The notes under the pieces are model-generated. The model was not told the origin of the DNA and did no database searches. It was given only the letters and a program-made list of their open reading frames with translations. Source: Actinopolymorpha rutila (GTDB lineage Bacteria; Actinomycetota; Actinomycetes; Propionibacteriales; Actinopolymorphaceae). Taken from it: a stretch of 64,000 nt of DNA. The stretch spans positions 6,634,001 through 6,698,000 of the forward strand of contig NZ_JACBZH010000001.1 in assembly GCF_013407855.1 (NCBI RefSeq). Reading direction: 5' to 3'. Position numbers and translations under genes: made by a program. Positions within the stretch are counted from its first letter, which is position 1, and each line of letters opens with the position of its first letter. Positions 32,192 through 40,466 of the stretch are shown in pieces.

Positions 32192-32974
32192 ATGACCGCG
32201 GCTCTCCTGCTGGGCCTGCTGATCGGTGTCCTGCTGGGCCTCCTGGGCGGGGGCGGTTCCATCCTCGCCGTCCCGGCCCTGGTCTACGGCGTGGGCATGC
32301 CACTGCGTACCGCGATCCCCACATCCCTGGCCGTCGTGGGCATCTCGGCACTGACCGGCCTCGTCCCACGCCTGCGGACCGGGCAGATCCGGTGGCGGGT
32401 CGCCGCGGTGTTCGGCCTGTCCGGCGCGGCGGCCGCCTTCGGCGGTGCCGCTGTCAACCGGCTGTTGCCACCGTGGGTCGTGCTGGCGGGTTTCGCCGTC
32501 CTGATGGTCGGTGCCGGCCTGCGCATGCTGCGCGAACCCTCCGACGCAGGAGGCGCCTGCGCACTGCCGGGTGGCGGTGTCCACTGGCGGACTTGCCTGC
32601 CCAAGGCCGTCGCCACCGGAGCCGTCGTCGGCTTCCTTACCGGGCTGTTCGGTGTCGGCGGCGGCTTCCTCATCGTCCCCGCGCTCGTGCTTCTGCTCGG
32701 CCTGCCGATGACGGCCGCGGTCGGGACCTCGCTCGTCATCGTCGCCGTGAACGCCGCGGCCGGATTCGTCGCCTACGCCGGCCACGTCACCCTCGACTAT
32801 GCCCTCACCGCGGCGTTCGCCGGAAGTGCGGTTGTCGGCTCCCTCGTCGCGGGGCGCGCCGCCACCCGGCTCGACGCCGGTCGGCTGCGCCGCTGGTTCG
32901 CCTACCTCGTCCTCGCCGTGGCGGTCCTCGTCGTCGTACTCCTCATCGTCGACCCGGCCGCGATCGCGCACTGA
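32192..32974 (+). CDS. TauE/SafE family sulfite/organosulfur exporter
   Basis: A 260-residue protein with about eight membrane helices arranged in two similar halves. The TauE signatures are LLGLLGGGGSILAVPALVYGVGMPLRTAIPTSLAVV (first half) and GLFGVGGGFLIVPALVLLLGLPMTAAVGTSL (second half). Members export sulfite, sulfoacetate or similar anions. ATG at 32192, 34 bases after the rhodanese stop and after a purine-rich stretch. As the last gene of the persulfide operon it probably removes sulfite or thiosulfate. Its 3' end overlaps the TetR gene on the other strand by 32 bases. Confidence 0.9.
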   Translation: MTAALLLGLLIGVLLGLLGGGGSILAVPALVYGVGMPLRTAIPTSLAVVGISALTGLVPRLRTGQIRWRVAAVFGLSGAAAAFGGAAVNRLLPPWVVLAGFAVLMVGAGLRMLREPSDAGGACALPGGGVHWRTCLPKAVATGAVVGFLTGLFGVGGGFLIVPALVLLLGLPMTAAVGTSLVIVAVNAAAGFVAYAGHVTLDYALTAAFAGSAVVGSLVAGRAATRLDAGRLRRWFAYLVLAVAVLVVVLLIVDPAAIAH

Positions 32975-33611
32975 CGTCCGCCTGCAGGAGCGCGTCGAAG
33001 GCCCGGTCGATGAGATCCGGTAGTTCCTCGGCACCTTCTTCTTCCACCCAGGCGGCGATCGCTGTCGTGAGGGCGCCCAGCGCTGCTGCGGCGACGACCC
33101 TGGCCTCCAGGGTGACGCTGCCTGCGCGTGCACGAGCGGCCAGCGCGCGAGCGAGCATCTCCTCCGTGGCGCCCAGGTTGCCGGCCAACCTCGCCCGCAG
33201 GGCGGGGGTTCGCAGCACCAGCCGGCAGCGCACGAGCAATCCCTCCCGGTCGGTGGCGTAGACGGGTCCCAGCCCCTCCCGGACCGCCTCACGCAGCGCG
33301 GTGAGCGGCCCCTCGCCGGCGGGCCGCCGCTCGATGAGGTCGACCAGGATCGGGTCGTACTCGTCGTTCTCGACCACTGCCTCCTTGCTGGGGAAGTACC
33401 GGAAGAACGTCATGTGGGAAACACCCGCGGCGGCGGCGATCTCGGCGACGGTCGTCGCTTCGTAGCCCTGGGCGACAAAGAGTCGTAGTGCCTGTTCCTG
33501 GATCGCGCGGCGGGTCCGCGCCTTGCGTTGTTCACGGAGTCCCGGTCGCCGACCGCTGTCAGCGTCCCCCGCACTCTCTTTCCCGGAACGCCGTCCACCC
33601 GGCGTGCTCAC
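32943..33611 (-). CDS. TetR family transcriptional regulator
   Basis: A 222-residue regulator. The DNA-binding domain lies at residues ~25-75: RKARTRRAIQEQALRLFVAQGYEATTVAEIAAAAGVSHMTFFRYFPSKEAVV. The C-terminal helical domain is like TetR_C_17 members. I chose the GTG at 33611 because it overlaps the TGA of the monooxygenase gene (GTGA at 33608-33611), giving coupled translation. It is the second gene after the flavin monooxygenase and probably represses the pair through the site at 35190-35207. The 3' end overlaps the TauE gene. Confidence 0.9.
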   Translation of the reverse strand: MSTPGGRRSGKESAGDADSGRRPGLREQRKARTRRAIQEQALRLFVAQGYEATTVAEIAAAAGVSHMTFFRYFPSKEAVVENDEYDPILVDLIERRPAGEGPLTALREAVREGLGPVYATDREGLLVRCRLVLRTPALRARLAGNLGATEEMLARALAARARAGSVTLEARVVAAAALGALTTAIAAWVEEEGAEELPDLIDRAFDALLQADVSARSRPGRR

Positions 33612-35173
33612 CCTCGACCTCCCCCCAGTGCGTGGCTGATCCACGCGCTCAGCCTCTCTACCGCGTCGGTCATCTCGGCTCCATCCACGCGGCAGGCCAG
33701 GTGCCCGTCAGGACGGACGAGAAAGATGTCACCGGCCGACGAGTCGAGGGGTTCCAGCACGGTCACCAGGTCTGCGCCGAGTTGGGCCGAGGCGGCGGCT
33801 GCAGCCGATGCGACGATCGTACGAGATCCCAGCAGAACCCATCGTCCGCCGAGCTCGGCGTGGAGCCGGGTGAGGGTCCCGTCGGCGTGCCGGCAGGGCA
33901 GGTCCCGCACCCGGTCACCGGCCCGCGGGCGTCGGCGAGCGGCCGCGAACCCAAGACGGCCCGCGCCGCGCCCCAGAACACCCCGCCGGTAACCGACCTT
34001 CAGCTGTGATGCCTGCTCCCAGATCAGCCGCTGAACGGAGGGGCGTCGAAGCAGGGGCACGAACACTCCGTCCCGGATCAGGCGTGCAGGCGCGCTGTCC
34101 CCGAGTACGACTCTCGTCATCGCGCTGGTTGAGCCGAGCACTTCCGAAGCGATCGGCCGACGCTCCTCCTCGTAGGTGTCCAGCAGCGTGGCGTCCGCAC
34201 GTCCACGCGCAACGAGCGCGAGCTTCCACGCGAGGTTCTCCGCGTCACCCAGTCCGGTGTTCATCCCCTGCCCACCGAGTGGGCTGTGGATGTGTGCGGC
34301 GTCCCCGGCGAGCAGGATCCGCCGCTGCCGGTAGCGGTCCGCGAGTCGGCGATGAACGCGGAACGTCGAGGTCCACGCCACGTCCCGCACAGTGGGGGCG
34401 TCGAGTCCGGTGTGCTCACACCACGAGGCGAGCAAGGCGGACACCACCTCGTCCCCCGTCGCGACAGTGGGGAATGGTTCAGCCGGCGCCATCAGCCGCC
34501 ACAGGTCGTTGCCCGGCAGCGGAAACGCGCCCAGCATCTGGTCGGCGCGTAACCACACGGCCACCTCGTCACGAGGGATCGGGAGGTCGGCGTGGACGTC
34601 TGCCAGCAGGAACCGCTCGATCAGCGCGACCCCCGGGAAGCCGACACCCGCCAGCTTGCGGACCTGACTGTGCGCGCCGTCGCAGCCGACCACCCAGGAC
34701 GTCCGAACCTTCTCCTGGGGTGCGCTCGCGTCGCTTCGCCCGCCTGTCGTGACGATGACCCCCTCGGGATCCTGGGTCACGTCGGCCAGCTCCTGGCCCC
34801 ACTCCACCGAGCCACCGAGGTCACCGAGGCGCGTACGCAACGCGGCTTCCACCTCTGCCTGGGAGACGAGGAGTCCCGGCCTGGTCACCAGCGGCGTCTG
34901 CCGCCCGACCTCCAGAGTCCCCGCCCGGGAGCCGCCCACGTGGATCGCGATCCGGCCGATCCGCACCGAGCGGTCCGCTAGGTCGCCGAGGGCGCCGAGG
35001 TGATCGAGCACCTCCGTGCCGCGTGGTTGCAGCCCGACCGCGCGGGAGGTGGTGGCCGGGCCCTGCGTCTTGTCCAGTACGCGGACGGAAACTCCACCGG
35101 CGAGCAAGCCGCAGGCGACGGCCAGCCCGGTCGGGCCCGCGCCGACGATCACGACGTCCACATCAGAGGTCAC
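33608..35173 (-). CDS. FAD-dependent aromatic monooxygenase (PheA/TfdB type)
   Basis: A 521-residue class A flavin monooxygenase. The GxGxxG motif is VVIVGAGPTGLAVACGLL, the DG motif VVGCDGAHSQVRKLAG, and the GD motif LLAGDAAHIHSPLGGQGMNTGLGDAENLAWKL. A C-terminal thioredoxin-like domain (VLLGSRTIVAS, DIFLVRPDGHLACRV) is typical of phenol hydroxylase/polyketide hydroxylase relatives. It inserts oxygen into aromatic or polyketide-like compounds using NAD(P)H. The start is ATG 35173. With the coupled TetR gene it forms a detoxification-type cassette; rifampicin-type substrates are possible but not shown. Confidence 0.9.
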   Translation of the reverse strand: MTSDVDVVIVGAGPTGLAVACGLLAGGVSVRVLDKTQGPATTSRAVGLQPRGTEVLDHLGALGDLADRSVRIGRIAIHVGGSRAGTLEVGRQTPLVTRPGLLVSQAEVEAALRTRLGDLGGSVEWGQELADVTQDPEGVIVTTGGRSDASAPQEKVRTSWVVGCDGAHSQVRKLAGVGFPGVALIERFLLADVHADLPIPRDEVAVWLRADQMLGAFPLPGNDLWRLMAPAEPFPTVATGDEVVSALLASWCEHTGLDAPTVRDVAWTSTFRVHRRLADRYRQRRILLAGDAAHIHSPLGGQGMNTGLGDAENLAWKLALVARGRADATLLDTYEEERRPIASEVLGSTSAMTRVVLGDSAPARLIRDGVFVPLLRRPSVQRLIWEQASQLKVGYRRGVLGRGAGRLGFAAARRRPRAGDRVRDLPCRHADGTLTRLHAELGGRWVLLGSRTIVASAAAAASAQLGADLVTVLEPLDSSAGDIFLVRPDGHLACRVDGAEMTDAVERLSAWISHALGGGRG

Positions 35174-35189
35174 GCGATCAAGTGTTATC

Positions 35190-35207
35190 GATTAACATTC
35201 GTTAGTC
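35190..35207. promoter_or_regulatory. TetR-type operator upstream of the monooxygenase operon
   Basis: GATTAAC-ATTC-GTTAGTC has 7-base arms with one mismatch, in an unusually AT-rich stretch, 17 to 34 bases before the monooxygenase start. The perfect core is TTAAC-ATTC-GTTAG-like with TAAC/GTTA arms. It is the best candidate site for the TetR protein encoded at 32943-33611. Confidence 0.6.
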
Positions 35208-35306
35208 AATATCACTTCGGTGATCGCATCCCGGATGGGGCGCCGCGGGCCAAGGCGCCCGTCCGGCAGGTCCGCACACGAATACGGATCAGTTCCCCGG
35301 AAGGGG

Positions 35307-35312
35307 TATAAC
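35307..35312 (+). promoter_or_regulatory. -10 box TATAAC for exonuclease III gene
   Basis: TATAAC lies 8 bases before the ATG at 35321, so transcription probably starts at or near the start codon and the mRNA is leaderless. No ribosome site is visible. The -35 region (around 35284) is weak. Confidence 0.5.
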
Positions 35313-35320
35313 GCGTACCT

Positions 35321-36145
35321 ATGAGATTCGCTACCTGGAACGTCAACTCGGTCGGTGCGCGGCTGCCACGGCTCGAGCAGTGGCTCGATCTCGCCGAGCC
35401 CGACGTGTTGTGCCTGCAGGAGACCAAGTGCGCCGGGGGCGCGTTCCCGAGCCAGGGCGCGATCGAGCGTGGTTACCAGGTGGCGGCGCACGGCGAGGGC
35501 CGCTGGAACGGCGTCGCGATCCTGTCCCGCGTGGGGCTGGAGCAGGTCTCCCGCGGCTTCCCCGGGGAGCCGCTCGCGCCCGCCGCGGCCGACGGCGATC
35601 CCACACTCGTCGAGGTTCCGGGCCGGTCGGTGCCCGAGGCACGCGCTGTCGGCGCGACCTGCGGGCCGCTGCGGGTGTGGTCCGTCTACGCCCCGAACGG
35701 GCGGTCGCTCGACAGCCCGCAGTTCCCGTACAAGCTGCGCTGGCTGGCAGCACTGCGCGGCGCCGTCGAGTCCGAAGTGCGGTCCGACACTCCGTTCGTC
35801 ATCGCCGGGGACTTCAACGTCGCGCCCGCCGACGAGGATGTCTGGGACCCGTCGGCGTTCGTCGGCTCGACCCACGTCACCGACGCCGAACGCCAGGAGC
35901 TTGCCGAGCTTCGGGCGCTCGGGCTGGAGGACGTGCGGGCGCGGGCTCTCAAACACGGCACGCCGTACACCTACTGGGACTACCGTGCCGGGATGTTCCA
36001 CAAGAACCAGGGCATGCGGATCGACCTGGTGTACGCGAGCCGGCCGGCGGCCTCGCGGGTCACCGACGCGTACGTCGACCGCGAGGCCCGCAAGGGAAAG
36101 GGCCCTTCCGACCACGCCCCGGTGGTCGTCGATCTCGACCTGTGA
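35321..36145 (+). CDS. xthA: Exodeoxyribonuclease III
   Basis: A 274-residue AP endonuclease/exonuclease III. All exonuclease-endonuclease-phosphatase motifs are present: MRFATWNVNSVGARLP (Asn), VLCLQETK (metal Glu), RWNGVAILSR, WSVYAPNGR, FVIAGDFNVAP (Asp/Asn), GMRIDLVYAS and SDHAPVVVDL (catalytic Asp-His). It cleaves abasic sites and removes 3' blocks during base excision repair. The gene stands alone with its own promoter. The TIGR03086 gene ends 9 bases beyond on the other strand. Confidence 0.95.
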   Translation: MRFATWNVNSVGARLPRLEQWLDLAEPDVLCLQETKCAGGAFPSQGAIERGYQVAAHGEGRWNGVAILSRVGLEQVSRGFPGEPLAPAAADGDPTLVEVPGRSVPEARAVGATCGPLRVWSVYAPNGRSLDSPQFPYKLRWLAALRGAVESEVRSDTPFVIAGDFNVAPADEDVWDPSAFVGSTHVTDAERQELAELRALGLEDVRARALKHGTPYTYWDYRAGMFHKNQGMRIDLVYASRPAASRVTDAYVDREARKGKGPSDHAPVVVDLDL

Positions 36146-36154
36146 GCGGGAGCG

Positions 36155-36808
36155 TCAGGCCGGCCAGTTCGGTGAGCGGCCGAGGTGGGCGACCAACCGG
36201 TCCAGGCGCGATCCACCGGTGAAGGCGACCTCCGGGCCGAACGGGGCGCCGGACACCAGCCGCGCCTCGCCGGTCGGCACGATTTGCGCGATCTCGTACG
36301 CCATCCCCACGGCCGCCGGCTCCAGCTCTGCCGGCACGCCCAGCGCCTTCGCGACGTCCCAGGAGTGCACGGCGTAGTCGACGAGGTGGGCGCTGATCGC
36401 CTGCCACCCCGGCAGCGGCTGGTCGCCGAAGTCCGGGATGAGGAACATCCGCTCCAGTACGCCGTCCGCGGCGAACGCGTCCAGCACGCGTTCGGCGGAG
36501 TCCCGGTAGGCGCCGAACGGATCGTCGCCGAGGGAACGCTCCTCCCACACCTTCGGGTTCTCCTCGCCCCTCGCCGCGGCGGCGAAGCCGTTGTGCTGCG
36601 CGGCCATGTGGGCCAGTAGATCTTCCAGCGTCCATTCCGCGCACGGCGTCGGCCTGGTCAGGTCTGCCCGCGTGGCCCGCGCGAGGAGGTCGACGCTGGC
36701 GCGGACCGCGTGCGCGTCGAGCGCGACGAGATCGACGGAACCGACGGAACCGGCGGCCGGCCGGTCGTCGGGTAGCTGCGTGATCGAGCTCTGATCATTG
36801 GTAGGCAT
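36155..36808 (-). CDS. TIGR03086 family DinB-like metal-binding protein
   Basis: A 217-residue protein of the mycothiol-dependent maleylpyruvate isomerase/DinB-like fold. The first metal His is in DLLAHMAAQHNGFAAAARGE and a late His lies in HLVDYAVHSWDVAKALG, with the TIGR03086 opening RPTPCAEWTLEDLLAH. Such proteins bind a divalent metal and may act on thiols; the reaction is not known. I chose ATG 36808: a TACGAT -10 box ends 6 bases upstream, giving a leaderless mRNA; an ATG two codons earlier abuts the box. Divergent from a MarR gene. Confidence 0.85.
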   Translation of the reverse strand: MPTNDQSSITQLPDDRPAAGSVGSVDLVALDAHAVRASVDLLARATRADLTRPTPCAEWTLEDLLAHMAAQHNGFAAAARGEENPKVWEERSLGDDPFGAYRDSAERVLDAFAADGVLERMFLIPDFGDQPLPGWQAISAHLVDYAVHSWDVAKALGVPAELEPAAVGMAYEIAQIVPTGEARLVSGAPFGPEVAFTGGSRLDRLVAHLGRSPNWPA

Positions 36809-36810
36809 GC

Positions 36811-36823
36811 GCATATCGTATGC
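36811..36823. promoter_or_regulatory. Palindrome GCATA-TCG-TATGC over the -10 box of the DinB-like gene
   Basis: Perfect 5-base arms around TCG. On the minus strand the palindrome contains TACGAT, the -10 box of the TIGR03086 gene. It lies 38 to 50 bases before the MarR start on the other strand, the expected place for a MarR operator controlling both genes. Confidence 0.55.
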
Positions 36824-36860
36824 TCAAGCACATCGTCGCGCCACTGTTATCTTCGGGCAC

Positions 36861-37352
36861 GTGACCGACCGGACCGGCAGACGCCGCGACAGCGAGAGGC
36901 GCGATGACGACCGCCGCGACCTCGCCGCGATGGTGCATCCCGTGCTGCGGTTGCTCGTCGCCGCCGAGTTGCCGGTACTCGCCGCGCACGACGTCTCGAT
37001 GTGGGGCTACAGCGTGCTCACGGCCCTGGACGAGGGACCCGTACGCACCCAGGCCACGTTGGCGGAGGCGATCGGGGCGGACAAGACAAGGATCATCGGC
37101 ACGCTCGACGAACTCCAGGACGCCGGCCTGATCTCGCGTACGCCCGACCCGAACGACCGCCGGGCCCGGCTGCTGTCGATCACGGACGAGGGCCGCCGGG
37201 TTCGCCGGGCGGTGCGCTCGGACATCCGGGCGAAGGAGAAACACCTGCTCGCCCGGCTCACCCCGGCCGAACGCACCACCTTCGTGCGCGCGCTGGAGAA
37301 GCTGTCCGCACTGTCACCGGACGACCTCCCCGACGCCCAGGGTCTGCCCTAG
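36861..37352 (+). CDS. MarR family transcriptional regulator
   Basis: A 163-residue protein: MWGYSVLTALDEGPVRTQATLAEAIGADKTRIIGTLDELQDAGLISRTPDPNDRRARLLSITDEGRRVRR is the winged helix, with the wing motif DPNDRR. The start is GTG 36861, followed by a charged stretch (TDRTGRRRDSERRDD). Divergent from the DinB-like gene, with the palindrome at 36811-36823 between them. The stop overlaps the stop of the ABC permease gene by 4 bases. Confidence 0.9.
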   Translation: MTDRTGRRRDSERRDDDRRDLAAMVHPVLRLLVAAELPVLAAHDVSMWGYSVLTALDEGPVRTQATLAEAIGADKTRIIGTLDELQDAGLISRTPDPNDRRARLLSITDEGRRVRRAVRSDIRAKEKHLLARLTPAERTTFVRALEKLSALSPDDLPDAQGLP

Positions 37353-38221
37353 CTGCTGGCGCTGGCGTAGGAACGCAGGCCGCGCCGCCACTGCGCCCGC
37401 ACGAGCGCCACCACGACCGCGGTGAGCACGACGCCTCCCGCCACCGGCAGCCAGCCGACGCCGCCGTGCAGTGCCTGTGCCGGCAACGTCGACGCGAACG
37501 CGACCGGAAACACGAACGTGAGGAACGTACGCACGGCGAACGGGAAGAACACCAGCGGATAGCGGCCCGACTCGGCCAGGCTGGTGTAGAGCATGCCGAT
37601 CGGGTTCACCGACTGGATCCAGAACGCGGTGAACGACATCGCACACCACACACTGGCGAGCAGCACCGTGCCGCAGGCCGCGAGCACCAGCGCCTGCACG
37701 ATCTCCAGCGGGTTCGGGGTCGCACCCGAGCGGACCAGGCCGAACACCAGCAGCGCCACGCCACTGGCCACGTTGCCGAGTTCGGCGACGTTGATCCACC
37801 GCAGCGTCAGGTAGAACTGGCTGGACACCGGTCGTATGAGCACCACGTCGAGCTCGCCCTCGGTGATGTAGGTCGTCATCCGGTTCAGGTTGGGCGCCAC
37901 GAACGCCGCGAGCACCCCCGTCACCACCTGGTAGACACCGACGAGGGTGAGCACCTGCGCCTGTGACCAGCCGCGCATGTCGTCGGTGTAGCCGTACAGC
38001 AGGAGAATCGGAACGAGCGCAAGCCCGAGTTGCACCACCCCGACACCCAGAGTCGTCACGAAGTGCGCGCGGTAGTGGGTCTCGCGCACGATCGCCTGCG
38101 ACAGGAACCGTCGCCACAGGCGCAGGTGCCGCGCCTGCCGCCGCAGCCAGGTCCGGTCGATCGGCTCCCTCGGGTCGGCGTACGTACGAGTCGGCGCCGA
38201 GGTTGGTGTTGGCGTCGTCAT
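37349..38221 (-). CDS. ABC-2 type permease (DUF990-like), subunit B
   Basis: A 290-residue membrane protein with six helices after a 40-residue basic N-terminus. VYQVVTGVLAAFVAPNLNRMTTYITEGELDVVLIRPVSSQFYL is the conserved cytosolic block of the DUF990-type ABC-2 permeases (the EGxLD...LRP motif). The ATG at 38221 overlaps the stop of subunit A (ATGA). It forms a transporter with subunit A and the ATPase. The exported substrate is unknown. There is no regulatory gene of its own; the MarR gene lies convergent. Confidence 0.9.
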   Translation of the reverse strand: MTTPTPTSAPTRTYADPREPIDRTWLRRQARHLRLWRRFLSQAIVRETHYRAHFVTTLGVGVVQLGLALVPILLLYGYTDDMRGWSQAQVLTLVGVYQVVTGVLAAFVAPNLNRMTTYITEGELDVVLIRPVSSQFYLTLRWINVAELGNVASGVALLVFGLVRSGATPNPLEIVQALVLAACGTVLLASVWCAMSFTAFWIQSVNPIGMLYTSLAESGRYPLVFFPFAVRTFLTFVFPVAFASTLPAQALHGGVGWLPVAGGVVLTAVVVALVRAQWRRGLRSYASASS

Positions 38222-39030
38222 GCGCCCACCGCCGAGTAGCCACGGATGCCGGCCGCCCAGACCAGCCGGGCGAGGATGCCGAACCCGACGACGTAGCCGA
38301 GCTGAATCCCCATACCGGTGAGGATCTCCGCGTTCGACAGGTGACCGGCGACGACCTCGACCGGGAAGGAGACGGTGTAGCGGAAGGGCTGCAGGTCGAT
38401 GAAGCCGCGCGACCAGTCCGGCATCAACGCCAGCGGAACGATCGCGCCGGACAGCACGTTCGCGATGATCATCCGTGCCTGGTGCAGCGCCGTCACGTCG
38501 TCCATCCAGAACGTCAGCGCGGCGACCAGGATGTCGATCGAGAACACCAGGACGGCGGCGAGCACGACACTGACCGCGAACACCGCGAGGTGACCCGGCC
38601 CGGACGGCACCCGCATCGAGTCGCGGAAGATCCACCACAGCACACCGACCATCGGCACCAGGGCGAAGGTCTTGAGGATCTTCTCGGACAGGTTGTTGGC
38701 CACGAAGTCCAGCAGCAACGACGCCGGCCGCACCATCCAGCTGGACAGCCTGCCGAGCCTGATGTCGCGGGACAGGAAGATGGTCATCCACGACGAGGTG
38801 GCCATCGTGACCATGCTCAGCAACACGAAGTAGGTGGTGAGGTACCGCTCGTCAACCGGCAGTTGCGCGCCGTTCGCGAGCGCCGTACGCCAGATGAGCA
38901 ACGAGATGATCGGCACACTGATGTTGGCCGCCATGAAGACCGCCCACTCGCCGCGGTAGGTCAGCGACATGGCGACGTGGGCAGCGGTCATCCGACGGAG
39001 GATTCGCAGGTTGCGCGGTACGGAGCTCAT
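38218..39030 (-). CDS. ABC-2 type permease (DUF990-like), subunit A
   Basis: A 270-residue membrane protein with six helices. IFLSRDIRLGRLSSWMVRPASLLLDFVANNLSEKI is the same conserved cytosolic block as in subunit B (R...G.L...L.RP), and MTAAHVAMSLTYRGEWAVFMAANISV is the first helix. The two permeases are clearly paralogous. ATG at 39030 overlaps the ATPase stop (ATGA at 39027-39030), so all three genes are coupled. Confidence 0.9.
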   Translation of the reverse strand: MSSVPRNLRILRRMTAAHVAMSLTYRGEWAVFMAANISVPIISLLIWRTALANGAQLPVDERYLTTYFVLLSMVTMATSSWMTIFLSRDIRLGRLSSWMVRPASLLLDFVANNLSEKILKTFALVPMVGVLWWIFRDSMRVPSGPGHLAVFAVSVVLAAVLVFSIDILVAALTFWMDDVTALHQARMIIANVLSGAIVPLALMPDWSRGFIDLQPFRYTVSFPVEVVAGHLSNAEILTGMGIQLGYVVGFGILARLVWAAGIRGYSAVGA

Positions 39031-40085
39031 CGCACCTCCTCCGTCTCGGCGGAGCCGGCCACGCCGACCGTGCCGCGCCGAAGGAACAGGTCACGCATGA
39101 TCTCCTCGACGTCGGCGTCGGCGACGTCGAGGTCCACCAGCGGGCCGAGCCTGGTCAGCTGCTCGAGGACGTCGCCGGTGCGTTCTCGCTCGACCTCCAG
39201 TGAGACGGTCTGGTCCGAGCCGCCGCCACCGACGGCGACTCCGTCGAGGTCGGCCAGCGGGCTCGCGTCGACGGCCCGCGCATACGTCGCCCGGACGAGC
39301 TTGCGCGGCCGCGCGGCGTGGACGAGCCCGCTCAGGCTTCCGTCGTACTGCAGCCGCCCGTGGTCGATGACCATCACCCGCGAGCAGAGCGCCTCGATGT
39401 CGTCCATGTCGTGGCTGGTAACGAGGATCGTGGTGCCGTGGCGCCGGGTCACCTCGGCGAGGAACGCGCGCACGCGGGCCTTGGCCACCACGTCCAGGCC
39501 GATCGTCGGCTCGTCCAGGAAGAGGATCTCCGGGCCGTGTACGAGCGCGGCCATGAGCTCGAGCTTCATCCGCTCGCCGAGGGAGACCTTGCGCACCTGG
39601 ACGTTCAGCAGGTCGCGTACCTCCAGCAACTCGGCGAGCTCGTCGACGTTGCGCTCGAACTCAGCGGTCGACAGGTCGTACATCTCCTTGTGCAGCAGCA
39701 GGCTCTCCATCGCCGGAACGTCCCACCAGAGCATCGTCTTCTGGCCCATGACCAACGCGATGCGGCGGAGGTAGTCCGGCCGGCGCCGAGACGGTGAGTG
39801 GCCGAGCACCTCCAGCTGACCGGAGGTGGGGTAGAGCAGACCGGACAGCATCTTCAGCGTCGTGGTCTTGCCGGCGCCGTTCGGGCCGAGCAGGCCGACG
39901 ACCTCGCCGCGGCCGATCGTGAAGCCGATGCTGTCGACCGCGAGGCGGGTTTGGTACCTGCGGCGGACCAGGCTCCGGACCGCGCCGGCCAGTCCGGCGC
40001 CCTGGTCGTGGAACGTGTAGGTCTTGGTGAGCCCCGCCGCGGAGATGACCGCGGGTTGGTCGGGGTGGGCGTGAACGGATGTCAC
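39027..40085 (-). CDS. ABC transporter ATP-binding protein of the ABC-2 exporter
   Basis: A ~352-residue ATPase. Walker A GPNGAGKTTTLKMLSG, the Q-loop MGQKTMLWWDVPA, the signature VSLGERMKLELMAAL (a degenerate LSGGQ), Walker B ILFLDEPTIGLD and switch His VTSHDMDDI are all present. The insertion YTFHDQGAGLAGAVRSLVRRRY before the P-loop is typical of the DUF990-partner ATPases. A C-terminal extension after residue ~260 may be regulatory. The start is uncertain: GTG 40085 (MTSVHAHPD) is the likeliest, without a good ribosome site. First gene of the three-gene exporter operon. Confidence 0.88.
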   Translation of the reverse strand: MTSVHAHPDQPAVISAAGLTKTYTFHDQGAGLAGAVRSLVRRRYQTRLAVDSIGFTIGRGEVVGLLGPNGAGKTTTLKMLSGLLYPTSGQLEVLGHSPSRRRPDYLRRIALVMGQKTMLWWDVPAMESLLLHKEMYDLSTAEFERNVDELAELLEVRDLLNVQVRKVSLGERMKLELMAALVHGPEILFLDEPTIGLDVVAKARVRAFLAEVTRRHGTTILVTSHDMDDIEALCSRVMVIDHGRLQYDGSLSGLVHAARPRKLVRATYARAVDASPLADLDGVAVGGGGSDQTVSLEVERERTGDVLEQLTRLGPLVDLDVADADVEEIMRDLFLRRGTVGVAGSAETEEVR

Positions 40086-40466
40086 GGGTGGCACCGCTTT
40101 CGAGATTCGCTGATGGTTCGGACCGGGCAGCGTCAATGCGCGAGGCGCAGAGCTGGCCCACCAAATCTCGCCGGGCGGGGTCATACCCTGGGGCACCTTT
40201 GCGGGTGCCGGGCTGCCACTGGGCAGATTAGGGCGCATCGGCGAGCCGGTCAACCCGGAATCCCAGCGGGTCGGGCGGCGGCGGGAAAACGGCTTCCGCT
40301 CCACGGAGCACGCTGGTAACGTGCGATGGCTTGTCGTACGGACAGTAGTGCCGGAGAGCAGGGACCGAACCGAGCCGGTTGCGCCGCCACATCGAAGGCG
40401 GCCCTGGAGCGGGGGCCCGCGCCCACTGCTGACGAGTGCCTGACAACCATCGTGGAGGCTCCGTCA
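40086..40466. other. Divergent intergenic region between ABC exporter and HelD/HelR-like gene
   Basis: 381 bases without a convincing gene. It must hold both promoters. Visible elements are GCGGG-GG-CCCGC (a GC dyad near 40411-40422), a GGCTTGTCGTACGG stretch at 40328-40341 that loosely recalls rifamycin-associated elements but lacks a convincing inverted repeat, and the ribosome site of the downstream gene. Short open frames here lack coding character. Confidence 0.4.

Noticed and set aside
32943..32974. 32-base overlap of TauE and TetR coding regions as a sign of a wrong gene
   Set aside because: Both C-termini agree with family length and the genes are convergent; such overlaps are common in this window.
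40328..40341. Possible rifamycin-associated element before the HelD/HelR-like gene
   Set aside because: GGCTTGTCGTACGG shows no convincing inverted half and I cannot recall the exact consensus with confidence.
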